Assembly: GCA_034717835.1 (NCBI GenBank)
Contig: JAYELZ010000273.1
Coordinates: 1 to 63,445 of the forward strand
Source: G713 sp034717835
Lineage (GTDB): Bacteria; Chloroflexota; Anaerolineae; B4-G1; SLSP01
Length of the DNA stretch: 63,445 bases
Direction: 5' to 3'
Numbering within the stretch: position 1 is the stretch's first letter; each line of letters opens with the position of its first letter. Of this stretch, positions 15,897-24,566 are shown piece by piece. The notes beneath the pieces are model-generated. The model did no database searches. It was not told where the DNA came from and saw nothing but the letters and a program-made list of their open reading frames with translations. The translations under genes and the position numbers were made by a program.

Positions 15897-18065
15897 CTAT
15901 TCAAAATCAGCAGCGTCGTAATAACCAGAATCAATCAAGACTTCTTGGACATTATCCGCATCGACTGAAACCACGGCGGATTGAATGGCCGGAACATCAG
16001 TGGCGCCGTTATCATAAGCACCTTTGGCGGTGGGTTCTGCGCCCTGAAGCAGGGCTACTGCCGCGTTGATGGCGTCTTGTACCAGCGTGCGGACGTCTTT
16101 GAAGACCGTCATAGACTGCTTGCCATCCATGATGTATTGCACAGAAGCCTTCTCCGCATCCTGACCGGTGACCAAGTAGCTCGTCACATCTTTGTCCGTC
16201 GCAAACGCATCGGCAATCGCGCGCGCCGTGCCATCGTTCGGAGCCAAGATGAAGACATCGCCCTTGTCCTCGGCTTGCGCCATCGTCAAGTTAGCCTCGG
16301 CCAAGTTCTTGGCCGTGTTGAAGTCCCAGTTGGTGGTGACTTGACCGATAATCTGCGCCTGCTCATCGCGGGTCAGCTCCGCCTTGCCCTGGAGTTCCTC
16401 AGCCGCACTGGAGTTCTTGATAACGAAGGTGCCATCGGCGATTTTGGGTTGGAGTACGCTCCACGCGCCCTGGAAGAAGATGAAGGCGTTGTTATCAGAG
16501 GCGGCACCGGCGTACAGGTAGAGCGGGTTGCCCTGCCCCTCGGCGCCATCCACCAAGTATTGGGCCTGTTGCGCGCCCACCGCGACGCTATCAAAGGTCA
16601 CGTAGTAATTGACGGCATCGGTATCACGGATCAGGCGGTCGTAGGAAATGACCTGGACGCCGGCCTCTGCGGCCGCGTTAGCGGCGGCGGCGGCCGCGGT
16701 GCCATCCTGCGGGCAGATGATCAGCACTTTGACGCCCTTGGTGAGCAACGCCTCGACATTCTCTTTTTCCTTGGCAGAAGAACCCTGGCTGAAGAGAATC
16801 TCCACATCGTAGCCCGCCGTGTCAAAAGCAGCGCGGAAACGCTCTTCATCCTGAATCCAGCGCGGTTCATCTTTCGTCGGGAGCACTACGCCGACCGCCA
16901 GTTTGCCTTCGGGGGGCGTCGCAGCACCTTCGCCTAGCCCGGTGAAGTCGTCAGCGGAATAGTAGCCAGAATCAATCAGAGCAGCTTTGACATTATCCGC
17001 ATCGACTGAAACCACCGCGGATTGAATGGCCGGAACATCGGTGGCACCGTTATTATAGGAGCCGCTGGCCTCGGGGTTCTTGCCCTCAAGCAAGGCTACC
17101 GCCGCATTGATGGCATCCTGTACCAGCGTGCGGACGTCTTTGAAGACGGTCATGGACTGCTTGCCGTCGATGATGTATTGCACAGAAGCCTTCTCTGCAT
17201 CCTGGCCGGTGACCAAGTAGCTCGTTACATCTTTATCCGCCGCAAACGCATCGGCAATCGCGCGCGCCGTGCCATCGTTCGGGGCTAGGATGAAGACATC
17301 GCCCTTGTCCTCGGCTGCCGCAGCAGTCAGGTTGGCCTCGGCCAAGTTCTTGGCCGTGTTGAAGTCCCAGTTGGTGGTGACTTGACCGATAATCTGCGCC
17401 TGCTCATCGCGGCTCAGCTCTGCCTTGCCCTGCAGTTCCTCAGCCGCACTGGAGTTCTTGATGACGAAGGTGCCATCGGCGATTTTGGGTTGGAGTACAC
17501 TCCACGCACCCTGGAAGAAGACGAAGGCGTTGTTATCAGAGGCAGCACCGGCGTACAGGTAGAGCGGGTTGCCCTGCCCCTCGGCGCCATCCACCAAGTA
17601 TTGGGCCTGTTGCGCGCCCACGGCGACGCTATCAAAGGTTACGTAGTAATCTACGGCGTCCGTGTCACGGATCAGGCGGTCGTAGGAGATGACCTTGACG
17701 CCAGCCTCAGCCGCCGCATTAGCCGCCGCCGCTGCCGCCGTGCCATCTTGTGGGCAGATGATGATTACTTCAACGTTCTTGGTGATCAGGGCCTCTACGT
17801 TCTCTTTTTCCTTGGCTGAAGAGCCTTGGCTGAAGAGAATCTCCACATCGTAGCCCGCCTCACCTAGCATCTCGCGGAAGCGCGTCTCATCCTGAATCCA
17901 GCGCGGCTCATCTTTTGTCGGGAGCACTACGCCGACCGCCAATTTCTCGGCTGGCTCGTTATCCGCAGGAGCCTCGGTGGCCTTTTCAGCTCCGCCGCAA
18001 GCAGTCAGGAGCATTGAAGCCAAAACTAGAATTGTCAAAACAGCAAACAGATTTTTCTTAAACAT
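15897..18065 (-). CDS. Sugar-binding lipoprotein with two tandem, near-identical ChvE/XylF-type domains
   Basis: A 722-residue lipoprotein, about twice the family's usual length. The signal peptide ends in lipobox LLTAC (Cys23). Two periplasmic-binding-protein domains follow, about residues 40-375 and 390-722, each beginning KLAVGVVLPTKDEPRW and ending near SAVVSVDADNV. I count about 30 differences in roughly 335 aligned residues. The repeat unit is 1041 bases in DNA. Only the first domain has a signal and lipid anchor, so this is a true in-frame fusion. Sequence style is that of multiple-sugar-binding ChvE/XylF proteins. It is first in the operon and is preceded by GGGAGGATAAAT. Confidence 0.95.
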   Translation of the reverse strand: MFKKNLFAVLTILVLASMLLTACGGAEKATEAPADNEPAEKLAVGVVLPTKDEPRWIQDETRFREMLGEAGYDVEILFSQGSSAKEKENVEALITKNVEVIIICPQDGTAAAAAANAAAEAGVKVISYDRLIRDTDAVDYYVTFDSVAVGAQQAQYLVDGAEGQGNPLYLYAGAASDNNAFVFFQGAWSVLQPKIADGTFVIKNSSAAEELQGKAELSRDEQAQIIGQVTTNWDFNTAKNLAEANLTAAAAEDKGDVFILAPNDGTARAIADAFAADKDVTSYLVTGQDAEKASVQYIIDGKQSMTVFKDVRTLVQDAINAAVALLEGKNPEASGSYNNGATDVPAIQSAVVSVDADNVKAALIDSGYYSADDFTGLGEGAATPPEGKLAVGVVLPTKDEPRWIQDEERFRAAFDTAGYDVEILFSQGSSAKEKENVEALLTKGVKVLIICPQDGTAAAAAANAAAEAGVQVISYDRLIRDTDAVNYYVTFDSVAVGAQQAQYLVDGAEGQGNPLYLYAGAASDNNAFIFFQGAWSVLQPKIADGTFVIKNSSAAEELQGKAELTRDEQAQIIGQVTTNWDFNTAKNLAEANLTMAQAEDKGDVFILAPNDGTARAIADAFATDKDVTSYLVTGQDAEKASVQYIMDGKQSMTVFKDVRTLVQDAINAAVALLQGAEPTAKGAYDNGATDVPAIQSAVVSVDADNVQEVLIDSGYYDAADFE
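15900..17949 (-). repeat. Tandem in-frame duplication, 1041-base unit
   Basis: Bases 15900-16908 and 16941-17949 align at a constant offset of 1041 bases (347 codons) over the whole binding-domain length. Long stretches are almost identical, for example around 16491-16570 and 17532-17611. The central parts are more alike than the domain edges, which suggests recent duplication or ongoing gene conversion. Confidence 0.93.
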
Positions 18066-18189
18066 ATTTATCCTCCCTAAGGATTAGCTCATAAATGGGT
18101 AAAATCAATCGAGATTCTTCTCTACGCGGGGTTAGATCTTCTATAACTTATTTTCTAGTTTACCTCCTATTCTTCATTAGACATGTTAA

Positions 18190-18218
18190 ATGATAGCATA
18201 GGAACAGCCCCGAATCAA
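18190..18218 (-). promoter_or_regulatory. Candidate promoter of the sugar ABC operon
   Basis: On the minus strand TTGATT (18213-18218), 17 bases, then TATCAT (18190-18195) with an extended TGC just upstream of it. Transcription would begin near 18183, leaving a leader of about 120 bases. The -35 is weak, which fits a need for an activator. Confidence 0.55.
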
Positions 18219-18258
18219 TCCACTTTCCCCTTCTCGAGCTAGTGTTTACCCCCACGCT

Positions 18259-18282
18259 CTATTAGGGGGAATCCCCTAATAG
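18259..18282 (-). promoter_or_regulatory. Candidate response-regulator binding site
   Basis: A perfect inverted repeat, CTATTAGGGG-N4-CCCCTAATAG, is centred about 88 bases upstream of the predicted start of the sugar ABC operon. This is a usual distance for an upstream activator. Binding by the REC-HTH-REC regulator is inference. Confidence 0.5.
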
Positions 18283-18416
18283 ATTTTACGACCAACAACC
18301 CAACTCTTTTGCTTAGCGTCTGGACAGCTTAGCGGAGAACTAATTTTAGGCAATGAGAGCGACATTTTTCTCTGTATGGCTCTGGGTAAAACGTTACTAC
18401 TGCCCCGCTACCTGAT

Positions 18417-18445
18417 TTGACAAACTTGAAGACCACTCATAGAAT
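18417..18445 (+). promoter_or_regulatory. Candidate promoter of the Fe3+-type ABC operon
   Basis: TTGACA (18417-18422), 17 bases and TAGAAT (18440-18445). Transcription would start near 18452 and leave a leader of about 135 bases before the ATG at 18587. Confidence 0.65.
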
Positions 18446-18586
18446 TGCCAAGTGCTATCTCATGTTTTTTCTGGCTCAAAAAGTATACTTTATTCCCATT
18501 ACCCCCAAAGGAGGTGCTGCGCTAAGCTATTTAACCTAGAGAGCTCTCTTCATGCAAACTATTTAACTAATTTTCAGGAGGAAGAA

Positions 18587-19633
18587 ATGAATACGAGGAA
18601 ACTGTTGTACGTCATGCTATCCCTAATGCTCTTGTTGCCTCTGTTGTTGGCCGGATGCAAGCAGGAAGAGGTCAGCACTGAAATCAACGTGCTCTGCACA
18701 CCCCAGGAAGAATGGTGCCAGGGGATGAAACAGGAATTCGAGAAGGAATTTGACATTACCGTGAACTACGTCCGCATGTCCAGCGGCGAGGCGCTGGCCC
18801 GCTTGCAGGCCGAACAAGATAATCCGCAATTCGACATCTGGTGGGGCGGGCCGATCGACAGCTTCGTCGCGGGCACAGAGATGGGCTTATTTGAAGCCTA
18901 TGATTCCCCCAACTACGCTAACCTGTTGGATCAACAGAAGTATAAGGACGTGAACAATCATTGGGCTGGCATTTACGTAGGCTCGCTCGGTTTCTGCACC
19001 AACACGGATTGGCTGGCAGCCCATCCCGAAGCGGAAGCCCCCACTTCCTGGGCAGACCTGCTCAAACCTGAATTCGAAGGTCAAGTAATGGTGGCCCACC
19101 CCTCCACCTCTGGCACTTCCTACACCGCCCTCTCCACCATCCTGCAAGTCATGGGTGAGGAAAAAGGTTGGGAATACCTGGAAAAATACGCCGCCCAAGT
19201 ACACCAGTTCACCAAGAGCGGCTCCGCGCCCGGCAAGTTTGTAGGACAAGGAGAAGCTGCCGTCGGCATAGTCTTCTCACACGACATCGTCCACGAAATT
19301 GATGACAACAACTTACCCTTAATGCTGACCTTCCCCTCAGAAGGCACCGGCTATGAGATCGGCGGCATGGGCATCATCAAAGGCGCCCAGCACCTGGACG
19401 CGGCGCAGAAGTGGTTTGACTGGGCGCTTACCGCAGAAACGCAATCCCTAGGCCCCAAGTATCACGCCTATCAGGCCCCCACCGTCAAGGGCGTGGAGCT
19501 CTCGCATCCTGAGCTGCTGGATGTCACTCTGATTGATTATGATTTCCAGTGGGCGGGCACGCACAAAGTTGAATTCGTCGATAAATTCACTAACGAGATC
19601 TTCGCAGCAGATAACTTGCGGTTAAAGGATTAA
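18587..19633 (+). CDS. Fe3+-type ABC transporter substrate-binding lipoprotein (FbpA/AfuA-like)
   Basis: A 348-residue exported protein. The signal peptide ends in lipobox LLAGC (Cys24). The body has the type-II binding-protein pattern of the FbpA/AfuA/ThiB-like cluster: EINVLCTPQEEWCQGM at the start, FDIWWGGPIDSF, PTSWADLLKPEFEGQV, and SGSAPGKFVGQGEAAVGI. I chose the ATG at 18587 after CAGGAGGAAGAA; the frame is open further upstream but without a signal peptide. It is first in an ABC operon with a fused permease and an ATPase. The substrate could be ferric iron, but related clusters also carry other ligands, and the usual Tyr iron ligands cannot be assigned with certainty. Confidence 0.88.
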   Translation: MNTRKLLYVMLSLMLLLPLLLAGCKQEEVSTEINVLCTPQEEWCQGMKQEFEKEFDITVNYVRMSSGEALARLQAEQDNPQFDIWWGGPIDSFVAGTEMGLFEAYDSPNYANLLDQQKYKDVNNHWAGIYVGSLGFCTNTDWLAAHPEAEAPTSWADLLKPEFEGQVMVAHPSTSGTSYTALSTILQVMGEEKGWEYLEKYAAQVHQFTKSGSAPGKFVGQGEAAVGIVFSHDIVHEIDDNNLPLMLTFPSEGTGYEIGGMGIIKGAQHLDAAQKWFDWALTAETQSLGPKYHAYQAPTVKGVELSHPELLDVTLIDYDFQWAGTHKVEFVDKFTNEIFAADNLRLKD

Positions 19634-19641
19634 CTAGTAGT

Positions 19642-19694
19642 AGACCTCCGAGGTCTTTGTCGATTTGTAGACCTCGGAGGTCTCGGTTTTTGTT
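19642..19694 (+). terminator. Hairpin between the binding-protein and permease genes
   Basis: AGACCTCCGAGGTCT and AGACCTCGGAGGTCT flank a 12-base loop and are followed by CGGTTTTTG. Each arm is itself nearly palindromic. It probably attenuates readthrough, giving more binding protein than permease. Confidence 0.65.
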
Positions 19695-19751
19695 ACTCCG
19701 GCACATTATTTTTGAATCTTCAGCCACACGCACTATCAGGGAGAAACGCCT

Positions 19752-22028
19752 ATGAAAGAAAAATCTCTGGCTACCAAAAAAACCGGCCCCCTAAAGCAAA
19801 TTCTACAACGTCGCTACCGCGAGTTCGTGCTTATCGCCCAGGACCCGGTATTATTCATCAGTCTAATGCTCTGCAGTATTTTCTTGCTCGTCTTTATCTT
19901 TTACCCCATCTTTCAAACCATCAGTAATGGCTTCTTTAACCCCACAGGACAATTTGACCTGACTTACTTTATCCGCTTTTTTGATGATTACTACGGCCCT
20001 CAAGCGCGGCTGGTCTTCCGCAATACAATGACCATGGGACTACTGACGGCCTTTGGCGGCACGTTCTTAGGATTTATCTTCGCTTATACCCTGGTGCGGT
20101 GTGATATTCCTGGCAGACGCTGGGTACACATTCTGGCGTTGCTCCCCACCGTCTCCCCACCCTTCGCGCTCTCCTTGAGTACCATCTTGCTTTTTGGACG
20201 TAACGGCCTCATCACCCGCAAAGTGCTGGGGATGTCATTCCCCGTCGGCAGCAATGATATCTACGGCATGGACGGACTGGTCGCGGTACAGGTGATCACC
20301 TTCTTCTCAGCGGCCTACTTGATGCTGCGCGCCATGTTGGAACGGTTAGATCCAGCCATGGAGGAGGCTGCCGCCAGCATGGGAGCGGGACGCTTTCACA
20401 TCTTCCGCACCGTGACGTTGCCGCTCTTAATTCCCGGCATAGGCGGCTCGATCTTGTTACTCTTCGTAGAATCGCTCGCCGACCTGGGAAACCCGCTCTT
20501 TATCTCCGGCAATGTGATGGTACTTTCGGCGCAGATCTTCTTGGCCATCAGCGGCGAGTACAATTATCAGAAGGCCTCAACTCTGGCTCTCGTCTTGCTG
20601 ATCCCCACTTTGATTGTCTTCTTAGTCCAACGTTATTACGTCAGCCGGCGTTCCTACATCTCCGTCACCGGAAAGCCAACGGGGGGACAACATAAGGAGA
20701 GCAATCCGTGGATCCGCTGGACGTTCATCGGCGTCACTTATCTAGCTTGCCTGCTGGTAGTGACCCTGTATTTAGGAATCATCGTCGGCTCCTTCAGCAC
20801 CGCCTGGGGCGCCGATTTCACACCTACGCTGATGTGGTGGCGGTTGATGGTGACGCGCGGTATCGAAGCTATTCTGGATACCACCTTCCTCAGCGTGCTC
20901 GCGACGCCCATCGCGGTGCTAATTGGCATGGTAGTCGCCTTCTTAGTCGTCCGCAAAAAATTCAGCGGCAAAGACGTGTTGGACTTTGGCTCCAACTTAG
21001 GCGGCGCTATCCCCGGTACCATCTTAGGCATCGGCTTTGTCTTGGCCTTCAGCACTCCCCCCATGCTGATCGTGATATTGCTCTACCTGGTCCTCTCCAT
21101 ATTCTTGGTCCGGTCGCTCTTTGACAAACCCCGGGAGCAGCTCATTGTACTCGCTCTCGGTTCGGTCCTGGGCATTGGTCTCAGTTTCCTGGATGGGCCA
21201 CTAGGGCTACGTGGACTCTACTACCTCTTAGGCGGTCTCTCCATCGCGTTGGGACTTTATTTCCACTGGGGACGCGAGTTGAAACAACGTGGACAACTCT
21301 TGCTATTGCTAGGTGGTTACTTTTTCGCCTATGATCTAAGCGATTACTTGGCCATGCCCATCGCAACTCTCAGCCGTACTATATCCGGCGGCTTTTGGAG
21401 CAATGCCATCTATCAATTCGCCACATACATCAAGGTTCCTTTTCAGCTACCTCCGATTTTCTTAGCCACCGGCCTGATCTTTGGGGGAATATTCTTTGTA
21501 AAACCCGAAAAGGACAACTGGCGGCTCGCGCTGGCCATTGGAGCATTGGCAATTCCTTGCGCCCTCACCTTCACTGACGCACCGTTAGCACTTGTCGGCA
21601 GCCCCTTCATCATCATTGCCGCTTACGCCGTGCGGAGCCTGCCAGCCTCAGTGCGCGCGGGCATCGCCGCCTTACAGCAGATTGATCCGACGATCGAAGA
21701 GGCTTCAAGTATCCTGGGCGCGGATGCCCAATACACCTTTCGCAAAGTGACACTCCCGTTGATCTTGCCGGCGCTCCTCTCCGGGTTGATCTTCAGTTTC
21801 ACGCGCCACATGACCAGCGTCTCAGCCATCATCTTCCTGGTCAACGCCCGCTGGCGGATCGTCACGGCTGCCATCCTCAGCGAGTGGGAACAGGGAGGCA
21901 TCAGCATCGCCGCCGCGTATTCCACCACCATCATCATCTTTGTCCTAATCGCCATCGGGTTACTCTACTTTGTCACCAATAAGTTGTTGAAAGATCAGGG
22001 CAGCGTGGATATAACTATAGGCGCATAG
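19752..22028 (+). CDS. Fe3+-type ABC transporter permease, fused double domain with extra insertion (FbpB-like)
   Basis: A 758-residue membrane protein, clearly longer than usual FbpB-type permeases (about 550). It carries two permease domains, each with an EAA loop: EEAAASMGAGRFHIFRTV near residue 202 and EEASSILGADAQYTFRKV near 648. Between the start of the second domain (IPGTILGIGFVLAF, about 420) and its EAA loop lies an insertion of about 170 residues (roughly 440-610). It contains several hydrophobic stretches and short charged loops and breaks the second domain. It lies between the binding-protein and ATPase genes, so it should form the whole channel of this importer. Confidence 0.9.
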   Translation: MKEKSLATKKTGPLKQILQRRYREFVLIAQDPVLFISLMLCSIFLLVFIFYPIFQTISNGFFNPTGQFDLTYFIRFFDDYYGPQARLVFRNTMTMGLLTAFGGTFLGFIFAYTLVRCDIPGRRWVHILALLPTVSPPFALSLSTILLFGRNGLITRKVLGMSFPVGSNDIYGMDGLVAVQVITFFSAAYLMLRAMLERLDPAMEEAAASMGAGRFHIFRTVTLPLLIPGIGGSILLLFVESLADLGNPLFISGNVMVLSAQIFLAISGEYNYQKASTLALVLLIPTLIVFLVQRYYVSRRSYISVTGKPTGGQHKESNPWIRWTFIGVTYLACLLVVTLYLGIIVGSFSTAWGADFTPTLMWWRLMVTRGIEAILDTTFLSVLATPIAVLIGMVVAFLVVRKKFSGKDVLDFGSNLGGAIPGTILGIGFVLAFSTPPMLIVILLYLVLSIFLVRSLFDKPREQLIVLALGSVLGIGLSFLDGPLGLRGLYYLLGGLSIALGLYFHWGRELKQRGQLLLLLGGYFFAYDLSDYLAMPIATLSRTISGGFWSNAIYQFATYIKVPFQLPPIFLATGLIFGGIFFVKPEKDNWRLALAIGALAIPCALTFTDAPLALVGSPFIIIAAYAVRSLPASVRAGIAALQQIDPTIEEASSILGADAQYTFRKVTLPLILPALLSGLIFSFTRHMTSVSAIIFLVNARWRIVTAAILSEWEQGGISIAAAYSTTIIIFVLIAIGLLYFVTNKLLKDQGSVDITIGA

Positions 22029-22088
22029 CTTCAAGGGCGCGATACAAGAGTCGCTTATCTGTGGTCAACAATCGGAGGATTATAAATC

Positions 22089-23168
22089 ATGTTTTTATCA
22101 TTGAAAAATCTAGTTAAGATATTTCCACCTCGAGGCGGCAGCACGGAGGTGCTGGCGGTAAACGACATCTCACTGGAAATCACTAAAGGGGAGATGGTAA
22201 CTTTGCTAGGGCCTTCGGGATGCGGCAAAACCACCACCTTGCGCTTGATTGCCGGGTTTGAATTCCCCACGCAGGGTTCTATTTCACTGGATGGACAAAG
22301 GATTAACGAACTTCCCCCCCACCAGCGGAATATGTCCATGGTCTTCCAAAGCTACGCGATCTTTCCACATCTCAACGTCTTTGAGAACATCGCCTACGGC
22401 TTGAACGTGCAGCACCTGGCGCAAAGTGAGATCAAGAGACGTGTGGGGAAGGTCATGGCATTGGTGGAGTTAGAAGGGCTGGAAAAACGCGCTCCCAATC
22501 AGCTTTCTGGGGGGCAACAACAGCGTGTCGCGCTCTCCCGCGCGCTGGTCATGGAACCGAAGGTGCTCTTGATGGATGAGCCGCTCTCCAACTTGGATGC
22601 TAAACTCCGCGAGCAGATGCGCACGGAAATTCGGCGCATTCAGCAAACCTTGGGGATCACCAGCGTCTACGTCACCCACGACCAGATAGAAGCGATGACG
22701 CTTTCCGACCGGGTGGTGATTATGAATCACGGAATCATCGAACAAGTCGCCCCGCCGCAAGAGGTATACCGTTACCCCCGAAGTCGGTTCGTGGCAGATT
22801 TCATCGGACGCGCCAATTTCGTCACCGGGGTAGTCAAGGGAATTGAAAAAGGCATCTTGAGCCTCGAGGCGCTCGGTCAGAGGCTACATGTTCCCCAAGA
22901 AGAAGAGCGTTATGCTCTCGACCGTCCAATCACATTGGTAGTGCGGCCAGAGATGGTCCGCCTCCATGAGCAGGGCGGCACTTATACCGCCACCGTGCGT
23001 CAGGCCGCCTACTTGGGCGATAGAATTGATTATCAGGTGGAAATTGAAGGCCAGTTACTAGACGTCGTGGAATCTGATCCTACGCGCAGCGCCAGAATTT
23101 ACCCTGCTGGGACAAAAGTAGGCGCCAGTTTCTACGAATCCTGTATCCACCTGCTACCTGGAGAGTAA
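22089..23168 (+). CDS. ABC transporter ATPase, FbpC/PotA-like
   Basis: A 359-residue ATPase with intact motifs: Walker A GPSGCGKTT, Q-loop VFQSYAIFPHL, signature LSGGQQQRVALSRAL, Walker B LLMDEPLSNLD, switch His in VTHDQIEA. The C-terminal third is a TOBE-like regulatory region (VVRPEMVRLHEQGGTY, AAYLGDRIDYQVE), as in FbpC, PotA and CysA. The ATG follows CGGAGG. It is last in the operon and powers the fused permease at 19752. Confidence 0.93.
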   Translation: MFLSLKNLVKIFPPRGGSTEVLAVNDISLEITKGEMVTLLGPSGCGKTTTLRLIAGFEFPTQGSISLDGQRINELPPHQRNMSMVFQSYAIFPHLNVFENIAYGLNVQHLAQSEIKRRVGKVMALVELEGLEKRAPNQLSGGQQQRVALSRALVMEPKVLLMDEPLSNLDAKLREQMRTEIRRIQQTLGITSVYVTHDQIEAMTLSDRVVIMNHGIIEQVAPPQEVYRYPRSRFVADFIGRANFVTGVVKGIEKGILSLEALGQRLHVPQEEERYALDRPITLVVRPEMVRLHEQGGTYTATVRQAAYLGDRIDYQVEIEGQLLDVVESDPTRSARIYPAGTKVGASFYESCIHLLPGE

Positions 23169-23181
23169 AAACTCAGCATCC

Positions 23182-23209
23182 TTGACAATTAACCAGATAA
23201 TCATATAAT
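23182..23209 (+). promoter_or_regulatory. Promoter of the glutaredoxin gene
   Basis: TTGACA (23182-23187), 16 bases and TATAAT (23204-23209), starting 14 bases after the ABC ATPase stop. Confidence 0.8.
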
Positions 23210-23250
23210 AAAATGTGGTTATTTGAGATATTACTAAACAAGGAGTCACT

Positions 23251-23502
23251 ATGAAAACAGAAAAGAGACAACCGCGAGTAATCGTTTTTTCCACCCCTAC
23301 CTGCCCACATTGCAAACACGCCAAGAGTTATCTACAGAAAAATAACATCCAATTCAAAGATATTGATGTCTCCCGTGACCATGCCGCCGCCCGCGATATG
23401 ATGCGCCGCAGTGGACGTCAAGGAGTGCCGCAAATTGATATCAACGGACGAATTATAGTAGGTTTTAATCGCCGCAAGCTCGATCAGCTGCTCGGTTTGT
23501 AA
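23251..23502 (+). CDS. Glutaredoxin-like protein (CPHC type)
   Basis: An 83-residue thioredoxin-fold protein with the redox motif TCPHCKHAKSYL near residue 18, the cis-Pro in GVPQIDINGR, and the glutathione-binding-like IVGFNRRKLDQLLGL ending. The CPHC active site and small size fit the NrdH/YruB-like glutaredoxin group that reduces disulfides in the cytoplasm. The ATG follows AAGGAG. It has its own strong promoter and terminator and so is probably monocistronic. Confidence 0.92.
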   Translation: MKTEKRQPRVIVFSTPTCPHCKHAKSYLQKNNIQFKDIDVSRDHAAARDMMRRSGRQGVPQIDINGRIIVGFNRRKLDQLLGL

Positions 23503-23585
23503 CCGCTGACGTCCCACATAAAAAAGTTAGGGCGAGGAGCTGTGGCCGGTCTCCTGATCGTGCTACTATAGATAAGATCTGAAAC

Positions 23586-23620
23586 CAAAAAGACGTGGGG
23601 GAATACTCCCCACGTCTTTT
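23586..23620. terminator. Bidirectional terminator between glutaredoxin and miaA
   Basis: AAAAGACGTGGGG and CCCCACGTCTTTT pair around seven bases. The A-run before and T-run after let it serve both converging genes. Confidence 0.9.
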
Positions 23621-23642
23621 CCTCTAGATAACCGCTTCCTTA

Positions 23643-24566
23643 TTACCCACTCACAAAATCGGCCAACAGTCGTGCGGTGGCTACCGCCGGCTCTTCTGTA
23701 ACATCTACCCAGCGGATTTCAGCCCCGTTGAACCAGGTATATTGCCGGCGAATGAAATCATGTGTATCCAACTTAATGCGTTCCGCGGCTTCGGCCAACG
23801 TACATTCCCCCGCCAGATAGGGCCGCAACTGACTATATCCCAACCCCGACATGGCCGGCAACTCCCAACCATATCCGTCGTCCAGTAGCCGGCGCACCTC
23901 CTCCTCCAACCCCGCATCCAGCATTGCCTCCACCCGCGCATCAACGCGCGCGTAGAGTGCTTCACGTTCCATAGTCAAACCAATCTGCAACACGCGATAC
24001 GGGGGCGGAATACGCCGTCGCAACTCGGAGAAAGGCTGCCCGGCCTTGAGTGATACCTCCAGCGCGCGGATGATGCGTCGCAGATTGTGAGGATGGATGA
24101 ACTCCACGGCACCGGCATCCAACGCCAACAACCGCTGCCAGAGCGCGTCGGGGTCTTGGGACGCCAACGCTTCCAGCTCGGCGCGCAATTCTGGATCGGG
24201 GGGCACATGCGGCACCTGCCAGCCCTGAAGCAGCGCGCGAATATACTGCCCCGTCCCCCCCACCAGAAAAGGCAACTTACCGCGCCGGTGGATTTCCTGG
24301 ATCAGCGGGCGCGCCAACTCCAGGAAGCGCGCCAGACCCACAGTCTCGTCCGGGGCGGCGATATCAATGAGATGCTGCCGCACTTGCGCCAACTCTGCTG
24401 GCGAGGGCTTGGCAGTCCCAATATCCATCCCACGGTAAAATTGTCGGGAATCCACCGAAATTACTTCCGCACCCCAACGCGGCCCAATCTCGGCCGCCAG
24501 ACGGGTCTTGCCTATCCCTGTCGGCCCCATAATGACCACTAGCGGTATCAATGCTGGTTCTCTCAA
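23643..24566 (-). CDS. miaA: tRNA dimethylallyltransferase
   Basis: A 307-residue MiaA, which adds a dimethylallyl group to A37 of tRNAs reading UNN codons. Visible are the P-loop VVIMGPTGIGKTRLA, the tRNA/substrate motif SVDSRQFYRGMDIGTAKP, the VGGTGQYIRALL loop, NLRRIIRALEV, and the C-terminal IRRQYTWFNG. The start appears to be TTG at 24566, placed after CAGGAG. It ends at the shared terminator with glutaredoxin. Length is normal for the family. Confidence 0.96.
   Translation of the reverse strand: MREPALIPLVVIMGPTGIGKTRLAAEIGPRWGAEVISVDSRQFYRGMDIGTAKPSPAELAQVRQHLIDIAAPDETVGLARFLELARPLIQEIHRRGKLPFLVGGTGQYIRALLQGWQVPHVPPDPELRAELEALASQDPDALWQRLLALDAGAVEFIHPHNLRRIIRALEVSLKAGQPFSELRRRIPPPYRVLQIGLTMEREALYARVDARVEAMLDAGLEEEVRRLLDDGYGWELPAMSGLGYSQLRPYLAGECTLAEAAERIKLDTHDFIRRQYTWFNGAEIRWVDVTEEPAVATARLLADFVSG

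Noticed and set aside
15981..17819. Long plus-strand frames (318, 145 and 88 codons) opposite the sugar-binding protein gene
   Set aside because: They are antisense shadows. The minus strand has a signal peptide, lipobox and known domains, and the shadow frames repeat only because the gene is duplicated.
18462..18539. 25-codon plus-strand frame ahead of the FbpA-like gene, as a leader peptide
   Set aside because: The ATG has no ribosome binding site and the codons show no regulatory run; the AAAGGAGGT inside it is probably chance.
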